DNA from: Candidatus Polarisedimenticolaceae bacterium
GTDB lineage: Bacteria; Acidobacteriota; Polarisedimenticolia; Polarisedimenticolales; DASRJG01
Reading direction: 5' to 3'
Length of the DNA stretch: 64,000 nt
Assembly: GCA_036275915.1 (NCBI GenBank)
Contig: DASUCV010000010.1
Span: forward strand, 122,535 to 186,534
Shown here: positions 7,317 through 15,015 of the stretch, in pieces
Position numbering within the stretch: position 1 is the first letter of the stretch
Layout: every line of letters starts with the position of its first letter
Notes under the pieces: model-generated
Seen by the model: only the letters and a program-made list of their open reading frames with translations
The model's database searches: none
What the model was told of the DNA's origin: nothing
Program-made: the position numbers and the translations under genes

Positions 7317-8593
7317 GCGCCCTTGTCGCCTTCCGCTCCGCCGCGGCCGAGCCGCTGGTGCGCGCGCGCGAGGTCGCTCGAGGTGAACGCCGCCATGAGC
7401 GACAGCTCGCCGGCCAGGACCGCGCCTCCGAGGATCTCGGCGAGGCGCAGCGCCGCCTGGCCCGGACGATCGACGTCCGGCACGACGCCGAGGACACGCA
7501 GGGCTTCGGATTGCGTGGCGAGGCCGGTGCCGCCGCCGGTCGCGCCCAGCGGGAGATCGGGAATGAAGATCGACGCGTACACGGCGCCGTTCTCCCTGGG
7601 CTCGATGCAGGTGACGCCGGTCGAGCCGCCGACGACGTGCGCCGGGTCCTGGCCCGTGGCGATGAAGAACGCCGAGAGCACGTTCGCGTAGTGCGCGTTG
7701 TAGCCCATGGCACCGGCCGCGATCGAACCCAGGAGGTTCTTCCGGTACTGGACCTCGACGAGCGAGCGCGAGTCGGTCTTGAGCACGTCCCTGAGGATCG
7801 CCGCGTCGAGCACGACCTCCGCGTGGACCCGCTTGCCGCGTCCTTCGGAGAAGTTGACCGAGGCGGCCTTCTTGTCCACGCAGTAGTTTCCCGAGAGGGC
7901 GACGCACGGGATTCCGGTCTTCGGCTCGATGAGATCGCGGACGACGCGGTCGCACGCGATCGTCGCCATGTTCATGCCCATCGCGTCGCCGGTCGTGAAG
8001 CGGAAACGGAGGAAGATCGTCGTCCCGAAGACGTACGGGCGGAGGCCGGTCATCTTGAGGAAGCGGCTCGTCCCCTCGGCGACCTCGCGGATTTCGGTCT
8101 CGTGCTCGGCGATCCACGAGAGGAACGCGCGGGCCTCGCGCTGGCCGCGAGCGCGGAAGACCGGAGCCCTCGTCATCCCGACGTCCTCGACGTACACCGT
8201 CGCGCCGCCTGCGAGACGGATCGCGGCGCACCCGCGGTTGATCGACGCGAGGAGTGCCCCTTCGGTCGTCGCCATCGGGATCAGCACGTCCCCGTCGATC
8301 GTATCGCCGTGGACCGTGATCGGACCGACGATCCCCATCGGGATCTGCGCGACGCCGATCAGGTTCTCGCAGTGACGCGTCGCCGCGGTCCCGGCATCGA
8401 ATGAGAAGTGCGCGATCGCGTCCAGCGTGGTGCCCGTGATCTTCCCGACCGCCTCGCGACGGATCGCCGTCGCCTCGCCGGGGGGGATCTCGGCGGGCAG
8501 CTCGTGGAACCGCATGCTGCCGTCCACGAGGGCGGCAATCGTCTCGTCTCGGCTCGTCGCGGCGTCGGGGGAAGCGACCTTGACCTTGCTCAT
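7313..8593 (-). CDS. Hydroxymethylglutaryl-CoA reductase, class I, NADPH type
   Basis: A 426-residue enzyme that reduces HMG-CoA to mevalonate, the committed step of the pathway. It shows CENLIGVAQIPMGIVGP (75-91), the catalytic Glu in MATTEGALLAS (E111), NYCVDKKA with the catalytic Lys, DAMGMNM for NADPH, and a C-terminal His in LARAHQRLGRG. It has no membrane segment, so it is cytosolic like archaeal enzymes. DAMGMN is the class I (archaeal/eukaryotic) signature rather than the class II form of many Gram-positives. It overlaps genes on both sides by 4 nt. Confidence 0.96.
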   Translation of the reverse strand: MSKVKVASPDAATSRDETIAALVDGSMRFHELPAEIPPGEATAIRREAVGKITGTTLDAIAHFSFDAGTAATRHCENLIGVAQIPMGIVGPITVHGDTIDGDVLIPMATTEGALLASINRGCAAIRLAGGATVYVEDVGMTRAPVFRARGQREARAFLSWIAEHETEIREVAEGTSRFLKMTGLRPYVFGTTIFLRFRFTTGDAMGMNMATIACDRVVRDLIEPKTGIPCVALSGNYCVDKKAASVNFSEGRGKRVHAEVVLDAAILRDVLKTDSRSLVEVQYRKNLLGSIAAGAMGYNAHYANVLSAFFIATGQDPAHVVGGSTGVTCIEPRENGAVYASIFIPDLPLGATGGGTGLATQSEALRVLGVVPDVDRPGQAALRLAEILGGAVLAGELSLMAAFTSSDLARAHQRLGRGGAEGDKGA

Positions 8594-9624
8594 CGCATGG
8601 ACTCCTTGCGGATCGGAACCGAACGAAGCTGGGGGAGGCTCTTGGCTCCGAGGCAGAACATCGTGATCTTGAGCGCGTGGACGACCGCGTCGATGCGGGC
8701 CACGACGCGCTCGGCGGACTCGAGCGCGCCCTCGAGGAACGGCTGCGCCATGCCGCCGAGATCGGCGCCGAGCGCGATCGTCTTCGCGAGGTCGAGACCG
8801 CTCCGGAGGCCGCCGCTTCCGACGATCGTGACGCCGTCGATCCGGCGAAGCTGCCGGATCGAATCCGGCGTGGGGATTCCCCACCCGGCGAACAGCTCGC
8901 CGACCGCGACGTCGCCCGACCGCTGGGCCTCGATGCGCGCCCAGCTCGTGCCGCCGACGCCGGCGGTGTCGAGGATGCGGATGCCGGCGTCCACGAGGCG
9001 GCGGCCCGTCGCCTCCGAGAGGCCGCTCCCGACTTCCTTCGCGATGACCGGCACCGGGAGCGCTGCCGCGACCTCTCGCATCTTCGGGAGGAGGCCGGCG
9101 AAGCGGCACTGCCCCTCGGGCTGGATCGCCTCCTGCAGCGGGTTCAAATGGAGGGCGAGCGCGTCGGCGCGGATCATGTCGACCGCCCGGCGGCACTCGG
9201 CGACGCCGTAGCCGTAGTTGAGCTGGATCGCGCCGAGGTTGGCGAGCACCGGCACGTCCGGCGCGACGTCACGGACCTGGAACGTCGCGGCGAGCGACGG
9301 GTCCTCGATCGCCTTGCGCTGCGATCCGACGCCGAGAGCGACGCCGCGCGCCTGGGCGGCCTCGGCGAGGTGACGGTTGATACGGGTCGCGACCTCGGTG
9401 CCTCCGGTCATGCACGAGATCAAGAGGGGCGCCCGCAGCGGCTTCCCGAGGAACGTCGTCGTGACGTCGATGTCGTCGAAGTCGCAATCGGGAAGCGCTT
9501 CGTGGTCGAACGTCCACGCCGAGAACGCCCGCGCGTCGAATTGGTTGCGCTCTTCGAGCGCCAAGCGGATGTGCTCGGCTTTGCGATCGCGCATGAGGAG
9601 GTCGTCGTCCGCGGGTGTCTTCAC
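8590..9624 (-). CDS. fni: Type 2 isopentenyl-diphosphate isomerase (FMN-dependent)
   Basis: A 344-residue flavoprotein interconverting isopentenyl and dimethylallyl diphosphate. Motifs in order: DRKAEHIRLAL, SCMTGGT, GVGSQRKAIED, LANLGAIQLNYG, HLNPLQEAIQPEG, AKEVGSGLS, TAGVGGTSWA, and the FMN-phosphate site GSGGLRSGLDLAKTIALGAD. The GTG at 9624 is preferred because GGGAGG precedes it and because it overlaps the stop of hpnG (GTGA). It links the mevalonate arm to prenyl-chain assembly. A farnesyl diphosphate synthase gene is not in the window. Confidence 0.96.
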   Translation of the reverse strand: MKTPADDDLLMRDRKAEHIRLALEERNQFDARAFSAWTFDHEALPDCDFDDIDVTTTFLGKPLRAPLLISCMTGGTEVATRINRHLAEAAQARGVALGVGSQRKAIEDPSLAATFQVRDVAPDVPVLANLGAIQLNYGYGVAECRRAVDMIRADALALHLNPLQEAIQPEGQCRFAGLLPKMREVAAALPVPVIAKEVGSGLSEATGRRLVDAGIRILDTAGVGGTSWARIEAQRSGDVAVGELFAGWGIPTPDSIRQLRRIDGVTIVGSGGLRSGLDLAKTIALGADLGGMAQPFLEGALESAERVVARIDAVVHALKITMFCLGAKSLPQLRSVPIRKESMR

Positions 9625-10379
9625 ATCGCCTCCCGCGACGCATTCCGGGAGAGTGTGCGCGGTGCGTCGCCCATGATAGCGGACACGGTGTGGCGGAGGT
9701 TCGCCGAGGCCTCCCGGACCCGGCGCCTGAGGCGCAGGAGTGCCGCCAATCTCGTCGGAACGGCGAGCCCTTTCGCGGCGACGAGGCCCCGGTCGATGCT
9801 GCCGTCGTCGCGCTGACAGGCCAGGAGAAACGCGGGGATCGGCTCCGAGGCGGCGTCGCTGATGACCCGGAGGACGACCCACGGGATGCTCTTGGAAGAA
9901 GCCGTCTCGGCCCACGCGTACGACTCGAGGTCGACCGCGGCGGTGCCCACGCCCAGCGCCCGGGCGAGCGCGCGCTTCGTCTGTGGGGTGCCGGCAATCG
10001 CGCGCGTGCTCACGAGGCTGGCCGGCGCCGCCCCGGCCGCCTCGGCTTTCGCTCGCCAGAGGGAATCGGGAACGAGAACGCCGCCGCCCGGCTCGCGCAA
10101 CTCGGCCCCGACGACGAGGGCTCCCGCCGGGAGGTCGTCGGTCAGCCCGCCGGCGACGCCGACGCCGATCACCGCGTCGCACGGGAAGTCGGTCAGGAGC
10201 GCGCCCAGGACCGCGCGCGCCTGCGGGGCGCCGTCGCCCGCGACGGCGAGCACGACGTCCTGTCCCGAAAGACGCCCGGTGACGGCACGCAGACCTCCCC
10301 GCGCGACCTCGCGCGGCGACTCGAGCGCCGCCCTCAAGGCGTGGAGCTCCTCGCGCACGCCGCCGACGACGGCGATCAT
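9621..10379 (-). CDS. hpnG: Hopanoid-associated phosphorylase/nucleosidase HpnG
   Basis: A 252-residue protein of the purine nucleoside phosphorylase fold (MIAVVGGVREELHAL, GVGVAGGL, VDLESYAWAE). In hopanoid pathways this family removes adenine from adenosylhopane to give ribosylhopane, and it follows the radical SAM enzyme HpnH. Here it lies two genes downstream of hpnH and starts inside the hpnA stop codon (ATGA). The fold is clear from sequence; the hopanoid role rests on family knowledge and the operon. Confidence 0.88.
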   Translation of the reverse strand: MIAVVGGVREELHALRAALESPREVARGGLRAVTGRLSGQDVVLAVAGDGAPQARAVLGALLTDFPCDAVIGVGVAGGLTDDLPAGALVVGAELREPGGGVLVPDSLWRAKAEAAGAAPASLVSTRAIAGTPQTKRALARALGVGTAAVDLESYAWAETASSKSIPWVVLRVISDAASEPIPAFLLACQRDDGSIDRGLVAAKGLAVPTRLAALLRLRRRVREASANLRHTVSAIMGDAPRTLSRNASREAM

Positions 10380-11365
10380 GCGGCCTCCTTCCGGCGACCG
10401 CGGAACCACGTGACGGCGCGCCCGAGCGCGATGATCGGATCGGTCTGCGGCAGGCCCAGCTCGCGCACCGCCTTGCCGGAATCGAAGTACATCTTCTTCA
10501 TCGACATCCTGACCGCCTCGAGCGGGACGCGCGGCGGCCGGCCGGTGAGACGCGAGAAGCCGGTGTCGAGCGCACCCACGACGAGCGGGATGGCGTGCGG
10601 GAGCCGGAGGCGCGGCGCGGGGAGCGACGTGATCGTCGCGAGCGCGTCGAGAATCTCCTTGAGCGTCATGTCGCGGTGGCCCAGCACGTACTTCTCGCCG
10701 ATCCTCCCGCGCTCCGCGGCGAGGAGGTGACCTTCGGCGACGTCCTTCACGTCGACGACGTTCAGGCCGGTATCGACGTACGCCGGCATCTTCCGCGCGA
10801 GGAAATCGGCGACGAGAGCGCCGGTCGGCGTCGGCTTGACGTCGTACTCGCCGATCGGCGTCGAGGGGTTGACGATCACGACAGGAAGGCCCTGCGCGGC
10901 GAACGATTCCGCTTCGCGCTCGGCGAGGAACTTGCTGCGCTTGTAGTGGCCGACGACCTGCTCGAGGGTGACCGGCGTCCGCTCGTCCGCCGGCGTTCCG
11001 TCTTTGGTGAGGCCGAGGGCGCCGACGGAGCTCGTGTGGACGAAGCGCCGCACGCCGGCGTCGCCCGCAGCCCGGAGGAGCGCCCGGGTGCCGTCGACGT
11101 TCGTGCGATAGATCTCGCGCGGGTCCCTGAGCCACAGCCGGTAATCGGCGGCGACGTGGTAGACGACGTCGGCGCCGGCGCACGCCCTCTTCAACGACGC
11201 GGCGTCCCCGAGATCGCCGGGGACGATCTCGACGGGAAGGCCATCGAGGTTCTCTCGCGCGCTGCCCGGCCGCACGAGGCAGCGCACCTCGCCCCCGCGC
11301 GCCAGGAGCGCCCGCACGACGTGCGCCCCGATGAACCCCGTTCCCCCCGTGACCAGACTCGGCAA
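10376..11365 (-). CDS. hpnA: Hopanoid-associated NAD-dependent sugar epimerase/reductase HpnA
   Basis: A 329-residue extended short-chain dehydrogenase: Rossmann GGTGFIGAHV at the N-terminus, TSSVGALG and YKRSKFLAE with the catalytic Tyr and Lys, and VVIVNPSTPIGEYDVKPTPTG, which is characteristic of the hopanoid-associated subgroup. It is encoded in most hopanoid loci; its exact step in side-chain maturation is not settled. The ATG lies 9 nt after the hpnH stop, and the stop overlaps hpnG. Confidence 0.92.
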   Translation of the reverse strand: MPSLVTGGTGFIGAHVVRALLARGGEVRCLVRPGSARENLDGLPVEIVPGDLGDAASLKRACAGADVVYHVAADYRLWLRDPREIYRTNVDGTRALLRAAGDAGVRRFVHTSSVGALGLTKDGTPADERTPVTLEQVVGHYKRSKFLAEREAESFAAQGLPVVIVNPSTPIGEYDVKPTPTGALVADFLARKMPAYVDTGLNVVDVKDVAEGHLLAAERGRIGEKYVLGHRDMTLKEILDALATITSLPAPRLRLPHAIPLVVGALDTGFSRLTGRPPRVPLEAVRMSMKKMYFDSGKAVRELGLPQTDPIIALGRAVTWFRGRRKEAA

Positions 11366-11374
11366 CTCAGCTCC

Positions 11375-12376
11375 TCATCCCAGAAGGTTCCACGCCGCCA
11401 TGCGGACCATGTCCTTCGGGCTCTTCCTGAGCTCGGTGACGACCGACGCCTCGAACCCCGAGTGCATCGAGCAGTTCTTGCACTTCTCGTCCTTGCGCGA
11501 CTCCCAGTAGTCCCAATCCTCACGGTTCCAGAACTCGGCGAACGTCTCGTAGTAGCGCGCGCCGATCAGGTAACAGGGTCCCTTCCAGCCTTTCGGTGTG
11601 TAGGTCACCGTGCTCCACGGCGAGCAGCGGTAGTCGCGCATGCCCGCCGCGAACTCCAGGAACATCGGCGACGACTGGAGCCGGAACCGCTTCGACATCT
11701 CGAGGATCTTGCGGAACTTCTCCTCGGTGTCCTTGCGCGTGAGGAAGATGTCCCGCTCGACGGTCGCGTACTGGTAGCCCGGCGAGATGAGCATCCCGTC
11801 GATCCCGAGCTCGGTGAGGTACTCGCAGAGGCGCTCGACCTCGTCGACGTCGGTCTCGCGAAAGATGGTCGTGTTCGTCACGACGCGGAAGCCGAGCTTC
11901 TTGGCCTCCTTGATCATCTCGATCGCCTTGTCGAAGACGCCGATCCGGTCGACGACGAAATCGTGCGTCGCGCGCATGCCGTCGAGGTGGACGTTGATCG
12001 AGAGGCGGCGGTGGGGCTGCACCTTCCCGAAGAACTTCCGCTCGAGCTCGAGCGCGTTCGTGCACAGATAGATGTGGCGGCGCCGCTCGATGATCCCGGC
12101 GATCAGCTCCGGAAGCTCGGGATAGAGCGTCGGCTCGCCGCCGCACAGGGAGACGACGGGGGCCTCGCTCTCCTCGACCGCCTGGATGCACTTCTCGAGC
12201 GGCAGCCTGTCCTTGAGCTTCCCGGTGTGGCGCTCGAGCGCGCAGCCGATGCAGGCGAGGTTGCAGGTGTAGAGCGGCTCGAGCATGAGCACGAACGGGT
12301 AGCGGCGGCGGCCCTTCAAGCCTTGCTTCACCTGGTGCTGGATCATGTCGGTCGTGACGTGCAGCGGAAAACGCAT
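11375..12376 (-). CDS. hpnH: Adenosyl-hopane transferase HpnH (radical SAM)
   Basis: A 333-residue radical SAM protein that adds the 5'-deoxyadenosyl group to diploptene, the first step of C35 hopanoid side chains. The [4Fe-4S] motif is C38NLAC42IGC45, and CGGEPTLYPEL supplies the SAM-binding GGE. A C-terminal cysteine cluster sits in DEKCKNCSMHSGFEAS. Length and the start sequence MRFPLHVTTDMIQHQ agree with the family. It lies 8 nt downstream of shc. Confidence 0.95.
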   Translation of the reverse strand: MRFPLHVTTDMIQHQVKQGLKGRRRYPFVLMLEPLYTCNLACIGCALERHTGKLKDRLPLEKCIQAVEESEAPVVSLCGGEPTLYPELPELIAGIIERRRHIYLCTNALELERKFFGKVQPHRRLSINVHLDGMRATHDFVVDRIGVFDKAIEMIKEAKKLGFRVVTNTTIFRETDVDEVERLCEYLTELGIDGMLISPGYQYATVERDIFLTRKDTEEKFRKILEMSKRFRLQSSPMFLEFAAGMRDYRCSPWSTVTYTPKGWKGPCYLIGARYYETFAEFWNREDWDYWESRKDEKCKNCSMHSGFEASVVTELRKSPKDMVRMAAWNLLG

Positions 12377-12384
12377 CGGTATTC

Positions 12385-14454
12385 CTAGGCGCGGCCCGCG
12401 TACGTACTGAGCGCGAGCAGCGGGAAGTAGGTCGCGTAGAGGTGGTACCGGAGATAGAAGACGCGCGGGAAGCCGGTGCCGGTCCAGGCCTCGTCGTGCC
12501 AGGAACCGTCGGCGCGCTGCGTCTGAAGGAGATGCTCGACGCCGCGCCTCACCGAGTCGGAATCGTAGTCGCCGGCGCCGAAGAGCGTCATGAGCGCCCA
12601 CGCCGTCTGCGACGCGGTCGTCTCACCCTGGCCCTTCGTCGACGGCTCGTCGTACGAGCGCTGGGACTCGCCCCATCCGCCGTTCGCGTTCTGCACCGAA
12701 CGGACCCACGCCGCCGAGCGCGCGATCGACGCATCGCCGGGTCGTGCCACCGCCCGGGTGAGCCCCCAGACGGCGAGCCAGGTTCCGTAGAGGTAGTTCG
12801 TTCCCCAGCGCCCGTACCAGGAGGCATCGGGCTCGCGCTTCGCGTCGAGGAACGCCGCCGCGGCGCGCATCGCGGGATGGCTGGCGGGAAGGCCGGCGAC
12901 CGCGAACGTCTCCAAGGCGCGGCCCGTGATGTCCTCGCAGCTCGGATCGATCATCGCGTTGTGATCGGCGAACGGCACGTAGGTCAGGAATTCCTTGAGG
13001 CACCCCTTGTCGAACGCGCCGAACCCGCCGTCCTTGTTCTGCATGGCGAGGAGCCAGTCGATCCCGCGGCGGATCGCCTCGCGTCTCCTGAGATCCTCGT
13101 CGGCATCCGGGAACCGAACGGCGGAGAGCGCGGTGACGACCTGCGCCGTGTCGTCGGTGTCGGGATAGAACGCGTTCCGGTACTCGAACGACCAGCCGCC
13201 CGGCCGTTCCGCGCGCGCCTTCACGGCCCAGTCGCCGACGGTGCGGCACTCGCGCTCCATGAGCCAGCGGGCCGCCGCGAGCACGCGCTCGTCGTCGCGA
13301 TCGAGCCCCGAGGCCACGAGGCAGTGGAGGGCGATCGCCGTGTCCCACACGGGAGAGAGGCAGGGCTGGAGGCGGACGGTGTCGTTCTCCTCGATGACGA
13401 GCCGCTCGAGCTCCACGATCTGCGAGCTCACCGCGGGATCGTCGTCCGGATGGCCGAGACAGCGCAGCGCCAGGATCGTGTTGACGATCGGCGGGAAAAT
13501 CGCGCCGAGCCCGTCCGAGTCGACGAGGCGCTCGCGCACCCAGGCCTCCGCCTGCGCGAGCGCGCGCCGCCTCAGCGGGTGGATGCCGATCTTCTCGACG
13601 ACGTTGAAAAACCCTGAAACCACCGTGAAGAGAAGCGCCCACAGCCATGCCTTGAGGGTCTTCGCCTTCGGGTTCACCGCTTCGAGCGACCAGCGCGACG
13701 AGACCCCGCGCGTATGCAGCTCCTCGATGCCCCGGCCCGCAGGCAACGGGACGGACGGCTTCGAGGCCCAGACGATCGACAGCGGGATCACGATCGTGCG
13801 CGACCACGCCGACATGTCGCCGATGTTGAACGGGAACCACCGCGGGAGCAGCACCATCTCCGGCACGACCGCCGGGCATTCCTCCCAGGGGAACTGGCCG
13901 AACATCGCGAGGAGGATCTTCGTGAACGAGTTGCAGGCCTCGACGCCGCCGTGCTCGAGGATCGCGCGGCGGGCCCGCGTCATCGGCTCGCTGTCGGGGT
14001 TGTCGCCGGCGAGCTTCAGGGCGAAGTAGGCCTTGACCGAGCCGCCGACCTCGATCGGACCGCCGTGATAGTGGGTCCAGCCTCCTTCGGGGAGCTGCTT
14101 GCGCCGGAGGTACTCGACCGCCTTCGCGACGCGCGGCGCGTTTCCGCGGCCGATCGCATGCATGAGGAGCACGTACTCGGATTCCAGGATCGTGTCCCCC
14201 TCGAGCTCGCCGCACCAGTGGCCGTCCGGCTGCTGCAGCGAGAGAAGACGGCGCTGAGCGGCGGCGATCGCGGCATCGACCGGCGAGACGAGGGGCTCCG
14301 GCCGCACGCGCGGGGGCGCTTCGCGGGGCTCTTCCAACACCGCGGTGGCGGCATCACCGCGGCCTTCCCATAGCTCGCGGGCGAGGGAGCCCAGGCGCCC
14401 CGGAAGGAGGCGCTCGACCCTTCGAGCCAGCTCGCTGAGCTCTTCTCGTCCCAC
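12385..14454 (-). CDS. shc: Squalene-hopene cyclase
   Basis: A 689-residue terpenoid cyclase converting squalene to hopene and hopanol at the membrane. It has the protonating D432-TDD435 motif (YPDTDDTAQVV) and several QW repeats (GHWCGELEGD, GGWGESQRSYDEP, GSWHDEAWTGTGFP). The GTG start at 14454 is preceded by GAGGAG. It is the first gene of the minus-strand operon that ends with squalene synthase, so the enzyme that uses squalene and the enzyme that makes it bracket the operon. Confidence 0.97.
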   Translation of the reverse strand: MGREELSELARRVERLLPGRLGSLARELWEGRGDAATAVLEEPREAPPRVRPEPLVSPVDAAIAAAQRRLLSLQQPDGHWCGELEGDTILESEYVLLMHAIGRGNAPRVAKAVEYLRRKQLPEGGWTHYHGGPIEVGGSVKAYFALKLAGDNPDSEPMTRARRAILEHGGVEACNSFTKILLAMFGQFPWEECPAVVPEMVLLPRWFPFNIGDMSAWSRTIVIPLSIVWASKPSVPLPAGRGIEELHTRGVSSRWSLEAVNPKAKTLKAWLWALLFTVVSGFFNVVEKIGIHPLRRRALAQAEAWVRERLVDSDGLGAIFPPIVNTILALRCLGHPDDDPAVSSQIVELERLVIEENDTVRLQPCLSPVWDTAIALHCLVASGLDRDDERVLAAARWLMERECRTVGDWAVKARAERPGGWSFEYRNAFYPDTDDTAQVVTALSAVRFPDADEDLRRREAIRRGIDWLLAMQNKDGGFGAFDKGCLKEFLTYVPFADHNAMIDPSCEDITGRALETFAVAGLPASHPAMRAAAAFLDAKREPDASWYGRWGTNYLYGTWLAVWGLTRAVARPGDASIARSAAWVRSVQNANGGWGESQRSYDEPSTKGQGETTASQTAWALMTLFGAGDYDSDSVRRGVEHLLQTQRADGSWHDEAWTGTGFPRVFYLRYHLYATYFPLLALSTYAGRA

Positions 14455-14495
14455 TGATTTTTCTCCTCGTGCGGCACCCGAGGGCGTCGCTCGAA

Positions 14496-14524
14496 TTTTT
14501 ATATTGTTTTCGGAAGCGGCTCAA
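14496..14524 (-). promoter_or_regulatory. Candidate sigma70-type promoter of the hopanoid/mevalonate operon
   Basis: An AT-rich island in otherwise GC-rich DNA, 42-70 nt upstream of shc. Read on the minus strand, TTGAGC (14519-14524) is followed after 17 nt by TAAAAA (14496-14501), or after 15 nt by TATAAA (14498-14503). No operator is evident. The same 128-nt gap must also hold the promoter of the divergent yjbQ. Assigned by eye only. Confidence 0.35.
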
Positions 14525-14582
14525 CCCGCAACTCGACGAAAATTGCACCGTTAAGAGTTATAGAAATGGCGGGGCCACAACG

Positions 14583-15008
14583 ATGTTTCAGCAGCGGACC
14601 CAGATCTTGAGATTCCGGACGGACGGTCCTGGTTTCGTCGAAATCACAGAGGCGGTGCGGTCGTGGGTCCGGGAGAGCGGCATCGCGACCGGCCTCCTCA
14701 CCCTTCAGATCCGCCACACCTCGGCCTCGCTCGTGATCCAGGAAAACGCCGATCCCGAGGTGCGCGACGACTTCGAGAGATTTTTCCGCCGCCTGGTTCC
14801 CGAGGGCGACCCGATCTTCCGCCACACCGCCGAGGGCCCCGACGACATGCCCGCGCACATCCGGGCGGCGCTCACCGCCACGACGTTGTCGTTACCGGTG
14901 ATGGAAGGTGCGCCCGCGCTCGGAACCTGGCAGGGGATCTATCTCTGGGAGCACCGCCGGCGCGGACACACGAGGGAGATTGCGGTGCATGTCATCGGAG
15001 AACCCTGA
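14583..15008 (+). CDS. YjbQ/UPF0047 family protein
   Basis: A 141-residue protein with the family hallmarks QIRHTSASLVIQENADPEV, FRHTAEGPDDMPAHIR and LGTWQGIYLWEHR, whose histidines and acidic residues form the conserved pocket. Members have been linked to weak thiamine-phosphate synthase activity, but the physiological role is unknown. The ATG at 14583 is chosen to match the usual length of about 138 residues; longer in-frame forms are not family-like. It is divergent from shc and convergent with the dehydrogenase that ends 7 nt downstream. Confidence 0.9.
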   Translation: MFQQRTQILRFRTDGPGFVEITEAVRSWVRESGIATGLLTLQIRHTSASLVIQENADPEVRDDFERFFRRLVPEGDPIFRHTAEGPDDMPAHIRAALTATTLSLPVMEGAPALGTWQGIYLWEHRRRGHTREIAVHVIGEP

Positions 15009-15015
15009 ACCGCTT

